Positions 60,020-64,000 of a stretch of 64,000 nt of DNA are shown here, in pieces (position 1 is the stretch's first letter; every line of letters begins with the position of its first letter). The notes under the pieces were generated by a model that saw only the letters and a program-made list of their open reading frames with translations, ran no database searches and was not told the DNA's origin. The DNA comes from Polytrichum commune. Its lineage: Eukaryota > Streptophyta > Polytrichopsida > Polytrichales > Polytrichaceae. The position numbers were made by a program, and so were the translations under genes. The stretch lies in the NCBI GenBank assembly GCA_950295325.1, contig OX485803.1, forward strand, positions 62,823,554-62,887,553. The letters are read 5' to 3'.

Positions 60020-61058
60020 CCTGCCCCCATATGCGACGCCCCTGTGGTCGACGTCCCTTCCCGTCCCCTCTCGCCCCCTGCCTCCCCTTCCCGCGACGTC
60101 ACGGACTTCCAAATGCCATCCCTCTACCAGTTCTCGGCGGTCGACGCGGCCTCGGCCGTGGATTACTCCCGCGACGTCGGCATCGACGACGGCGTCGTCA
60201 ACAGCCCGCCCCCCCGCACTAGTTGCCCGCGCCTACGCCCCATCGCCCTCCCCCCTCTCCAAGGAGAAACGGACGCTCGTTCGTTTGGGGCACCTCTCGC
60301 CCTCTAAGGACGACGGCGTCGCTCATCGCGGGCCGAGCCGGCGTCTCTGCATGGAAGGCCCCCGTTGCCACACCTCCCCCGCCGACTCCGTTCCTCCCCC
60401 CACAACGTCCTCCGCCATCGTGAGCCCTCCACGCCTCGACTCCCTCCCCGCCACTCACCAATACAATAGTTCCATCGGCTCCGGATGCTCCCGTCGACGC
60501 CCCCCTCGTTCCCACCGTTCCCCGCATGGACGTCCCCAAAGCCAAGGTGCCCTCCTCAACCCTAAACCCCTTTCCCGCTTTTGCTTCCCTTGTCTTCCGT
60601 TTGCGTGCCGTTCTCTTTACGAGCGCCCATCCCAAACCACCCTCATTATTCTCCCCACTCCATTCCTATTCTTATCTTCCTATGACATTGTTTCGCAGGT
60701 GGCTACCCGCTCGCTTGGTGCCCGGCCCTCCTCCACGTCCTCCTTGGATAGGCACGCCCTCAAGGCCGCATCTTCCGAGTCCGATCGTTGTCTGGCCCTC
60801 CGGAGAAGCGCAAGACGTTCCCTTTCGCAAACGCCCTCGCATTCTACTTATAATACCACCTCGTACAATTCGGGAGCGCGTCCTGAAACATGCAAGAACG
60901 ACACATATTCCTATCCAGGCAACACACAAGGATACAGTCGTGGGCCTGAGATTTTTAGAGCCATGGAGGCCGCCAAAAAAAAGGACTTAGCCGCAAAAAA
61001 AAAAATAGTGGGTCGGACTAGTGTGACTAGAAGCGTACTAGTGGGACGGACTCCCTAA
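60020..61058 (+). pseudogene. Gene D: element ORF of unknown family, conserved between Elements 1 and 2
   Basis: Begins after an acceptor-like GACCATAG at about 60019. Exon 1 blocks: SRDVTDFQMPSLYQFSAVD, DYSRDVGIDDGVVNSPPP, then in a shifted frame APSPSPLSKEK and SRRLCMEGP, then in a further frame DAPLVPTVPRMDVPKAK, ending at a GT donor at 60547. Intron 60547..60698 ends TTTCGCAG. Exon 2: SLGARPSSTSSLDRHALKAA, SDRCLALRRSARRSLSQTP, RGPEIFRAMEAAKKKD, stop at 61058. Two frame changes in exon 1 break it. Block order and spacing match Element 2 (9.53-9.09 and 5.5-5.15 kb). Ser/Pro-rich, probably largely disordered; function unknown. A near-palindrome at 60269..60284 lies in it. Confidence 0.65.
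60269..60284 (+). repeat. Near-palindrome within gene D
   Basis: ACGGACGCTCGTTCGT: the left arm is of the Element 2 type (ACGGACG) and the right arm of the Element 1 type (CGTTCGT). It is the only hybrid site in the window. Confidence 0.8.
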
Positions 61059-61414
61059 ATGGGCTTAGGTGTAGAACATATTTAAGTGCTTACTTTCTAT
61101 GCTATTCCAAGTTACTCAAGACATTGATGGTATTTCCATTATAATTGTATTTCAATCCCAATTAATTCATTCAACTTCCATTCATTCTTCGCATCTTCCC
61201 TTCCATTCATAACGAGTTGTCATTTCATACGCAACTATTTTCATGTATGCCTCACATTTTTGTTCACTTCCATGCCTTTATGTATAATAATAGTAGCATA
61301 CCATTATACATATGGGATTTTTAGTCGTCATTATTGGTCCAATTTTGAAATGTGCATCCTTATATAGTCTCATAATCAACAAAAAGTCTCCAAATACCGA
61401 ATATAGTGTTATGT

Positions 61415-62400
61415 AGGACTTGGGGTATAATTAGAAAAATAAATAAAAATTTCTTTGTATTGAAATAAAATGTTCAATTTTTTAAATACTAAATTGTAAT
61501 AATCATGTGAATCCAATATACATTTTGCAATAGAACATGTATAATTATACAATACTACAAACCACCTTTGACAAGAATGTTGCGTTATTTTTTCATGTGT
61601 AAGTATGGCCTAACAACATCGTCTTCTAGCGTGTTTTATTTTACTCAAAGTGCGTGGTTTTTCCTTATTTGTAACAATTTTCACTGTCCATTCCGAGCCC
61701 TTCTGCATCCTAGTTTTCAGGATATAGATCAAGGCATCACTTATATCCTATCGTTATTTGATCGCATCAGCTCTTCTGTAATTAAATACACAGCCCTGCA
61801 AAATGAAAGACACAATATATGAGTCAGGAAAATCAAATGGTTGCGCATAATATGAACAAAAATATATTTTTTATGGCACCTAAATTAATTACTATTTATA
61901 CGCAATTATTCGATAGATAAGTTCGCAACTAACCTCACCTAGAGTATGGGGTTTATATTTTAAGATCTTTATGAACTCCATTATGTTCTTTACAACGTAA
62001 TATCCACAAGTCCAACTAGAATTTTATTGTAGCACATCTTGTTGTATGAAACACTCGGTGATAGTGTTTTCTGCTATACAACCCATTGCTTTGCATCTTT
62101 GCTAATCGTATGCGAATGGTTGAATCATAATATAGTTCAACACTTCTCTTAGAATTGAAATGAAAAAATCTATGATATTCTATAATGTATCTAGGCTCCA
62201 ATATTTCTCACAAGTGAAGGGCACTATGAAAGTTGTTATATCCAACTCCAGCAAAGTTGGGTATTTATTTTAGACGAATTCTATAAATAATTCTAAAGTT
62301 TTATCCGGATGCAAATTATTCACAAATTATGATAGAATAAGAACAAGATATAAACTGCAAACATGACATTTCACATCCTAAAACTATATATTCAATCACG
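61415..62400. other. AT-rich spacer right of Element 1
   Basis: No gene supported. It is downstream of the stop of the minus-strand gene at 62408. Confidence 0.5.
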
Positions 62401-62407
62401 TTTTTAT

Positions 62408-64000
62408 TCATTCCATCATGTAGTTGGACTTCTTTCTGTATCTTTTTGTTAATGGTTTCATGTCATCTTTCCAATCTAGTGTATAAAATTCACTTTCATA
62501 TGCAAACTCAAATGAAGGAGACATTATCCCACCTACCTCGGTCACAATCATATTTACTAATTTTTCCAACACGTAAAACACAAATGTACATTGATTGATT
62601 ATTAAAAATAAGAAGGCCAAATATAATCATATAATTTTTTAATAACAATGAATATCAATGCATATCAATGAATATCACTGAATGACAACTCATAGAATTT
62701 TTACCTTCCATCACACTTGTGAGTTGTCCTAGAGAAGACATTGTCGTGAATGTTATCCACAAACATTGGAGTCGATGAGACCTTATTCGTCTTGGACTTT
62801 TTAACATGTTCTTCAGTCACCTCTGAAATAACAGATCCAGTGGGTGTTAGTGGGAGGGATCTTTTGTGCCCGTCCTTCAAACCGCAATTCTCTTTGTCAT
62901 CCCTAATGTCCTTCACATTAACGCTTTCAGAAGAGAACAAAGAGTTGTCACTACCAACATTGGGGATTGGTGGTAACTCCAGCTTGTAGGTGACTGAAAC
63001 TGCCGGAGGCACAATAATGAATGTAAAAGCTGGTGTTCTTTGAAACCAAGGTCCTTCGTTCAACGCCTTATGTAAATCCGTTGATGTATAAGGATTCTTT
63101 GAGTGTATTATGAAAAGTAGCCCATCAGAGGAAAGAGGCGCCTGTGATGAAAGTATCTTCACTGGCATAGCTTGAAGGTTTTTTTAGAATTGCGTTAACG
63201 GCAAGTCTTGTGTGCTAATATTGTTTAGCATGTCCATATACCTTTGCGAAGGTAGCGGGATGTCCTCAAGCCCTTCAAATCTTATGGCGTCTTATACTTC
63301 AGCCACAAATCAATTTGGAATGTGTTCACCAACAGCCTGGTTTGGTTTCATAAATTCATTTAATAAAATCCTAGTAACTGGTATGTCCTCCACAATATCA
63401 TCTATACGCTCTTCCAACCCTAGACCACTATAAAGTAGACCTAGCTTCGTGCGTCGTAACAACACTAGAACATCAACCACCTCACCTTGCCGCAGTTGCA
63501 CACATTGATTTTTACTGTGGAGGTCGCCAACTACAACTGATCCAATGTCCATGTCTTTGCGAATGACTATTGCATAATATAAAACCTGGAGAACAAAACA
63601 ATAACACACGTAAATGACAATTGAATCACATCTAAATGACAACCATGTTATGCAATTAAAGATGTTGGACAATGACATACCTCCTCACATTTGGCCCTTT
63701 GTTGCTTGGCAACATTGTTGGCAAACCACATATCTTTGAACTCGGAAGGTCGCTGCATTCTAACAATGTCAATGACGGCTCTATGTGTTATTCTTCTAAT
63801 GAAGGCTATAATCCTATCCACAACTCTAACCTGATGTTCTGGATCGTAACCAAGCAACGTTACAGTGTCCGAATGGAGATCGCTATAGTTATCCGCCACT
63901 GCGTGAATGTCTGGAAACAAAGCCCATCCCGTTGTAGCCAAACTATGCACAACATTCGTCAATGTCACGGATTTTTTGTTATCTCTTGCAAAGTCGTGAA
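62408..64000 (-). pseudogene. Decayed multi-exon gene of unknown family, cut by the right window edge
   Basis: The minus-strand frame is open from the window edge (HDFARDNKKSVTLTNVVHSL) to a donor at 63680 (GAG/GTATGT). Exon 63585..62705 starts after TTCTCCAG and is in phase. It reads VLYYAIVIRKDMDIGSVVVG, then PNQAVGEHIPN, then hits TGA 63312..63310, TAA 63294..63292 and TAA 63186..63184, with coherent protein between and after them (EGLEDIPLPSQRYMDML, MPVKILSSQAPLSSDGLL). It ends at a GTAAAA donor. A last short exon at about 62580..62408 gives SPSFEFAYESEFYTLDWKDD. No domain recognised. Three stops in one exon argue for a dead transposon or retroelement gene. Confidence 0.55.

Larger units (their letters stand above)
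44879..61408 (+). mobile_element. Element 1: ~16.5 kb DNA transposon with palindrome arrays and cargo genes
   Basis: The left terminus CACTATATTCGTTAATCGG at 44879 and the right terminus (read inward CACTATATTCGGTATTTGG) ending at 61408 form imperfect terminal inverted repeats; with two more bases the ends are AACACTAT/ATAGTGTT. Taking those ends, ATGT occurs on both sides (44873..44876 and 61411..61414), a possible 4-base target duplication. A five-base reading (TATGT) is also possible if the right end is one base shorter. CAC ends suit the CACTA/Mirage/Chapaev-like group, but a 4-base duplication does not fit classic 3-base CACTA elements. Contents: transposase-like gene on the left arm (minus), genes B, C and D on the right arm (plus), about 36 palindromes. 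Limits are well supported by the other family ends at 4793, 18936, 19275 and 19516. Confidence 0.85.

Noticed and set aside
60219-60635. 138-codon minus-strand frame opposite gene D
   Set aside because: Gly/Arg-rich shadow of a Ser/Pro-rich coding strand with no conserved counterpart in Element 2.
44876-61411. TAA/TTA next to the termini as a 3-base target duplication of Harbinger or CACTA type
   Set aside because: TAA on the left and TTA on the right are inverted, not direct, so they extend the inverted repeat. The direct repeat found further out is ATGT.

Overview
The window looks like nuclear DNA of a land plant. A spliced plant-type prolyl oligopeptidase gene, a plant FAD monooxygenase gene, TTTAGGG telomere-like repeats and many nested plant-style transposons all point that way. 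I cannot fix the species; a repeat-rich seed-free plant is only a guess. Everything here is read by eye, with no database search.

Host genes. The minus strand at 487..2684 carries the first five exons of an FAD-dependent monooxygenase that runs off the left edge. The minus strand at 21297..28778 carries a complete 13-exon prolyl oligopeptidase. Its reading frame closes exactly at 802 codons including the stop, and the Ser/Asp/His triad is present. The rest of the window is repeats, transposons and their wreckage.

The main object is a ~16.5 kb DNA transposon (Element 1, 44.88-61.41 kb) whose termini start CACTATATTCG. On its left arm, minus strand, lies a two-exon, ~1000-residue transposase-like gene. 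On its right arm, plus strand, lie a three-exon gene of unknown family (gene B), an FCP1-like phosphatase-domain gene (gene C) and a further unknown ORF (gene D). It is studded with about 36 copies of a 16-bp palindrome, ACGAACG-NN-CGTTCGT. The palindromes sit in arrays upstream of both major genes, as pairs inside both introns of gene B, inside gene B coding sequence and in the 3' region.

A diverged and broken relative (Element 2, 4.79-18.94 kb) lies in the opposite orientation. It keeps the same termini and remnants of genes B, C and D, but no recognisable transposase. Its palindromes read ACGGACG..CGTCCGT, so the DNA motif appears to have changed along with the element lineage. Element 2 was itself hit by a ~3.8 kb ORF-bearing insertion (11.02-14.8 kb) and by a ~3.4 kb insertion in the gene D intron, which in turn holds a solo LTR. 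A 242-bp deletion derivative (19275..19516) has one end of each type.

Other repeats: three solo LTRs of one family (6641..7577, 33446..34445, 39798..40642), a decayed MULE/SWIM transposase (41.68-42.93 kb), a small inverted-repeat element (32223..32469), several tandem arrays, and a second decayed multi-exon gene of unknown family running off the right edge (62.4-64.0 kb). Many decayed ORFs are interrupted by in-frame TAG/TAA/TGA codons that single C-to-T or G-to-A changes would create. The CpG-rich palindromes in the same element are nearly intact, which suggests they are protected or selected.
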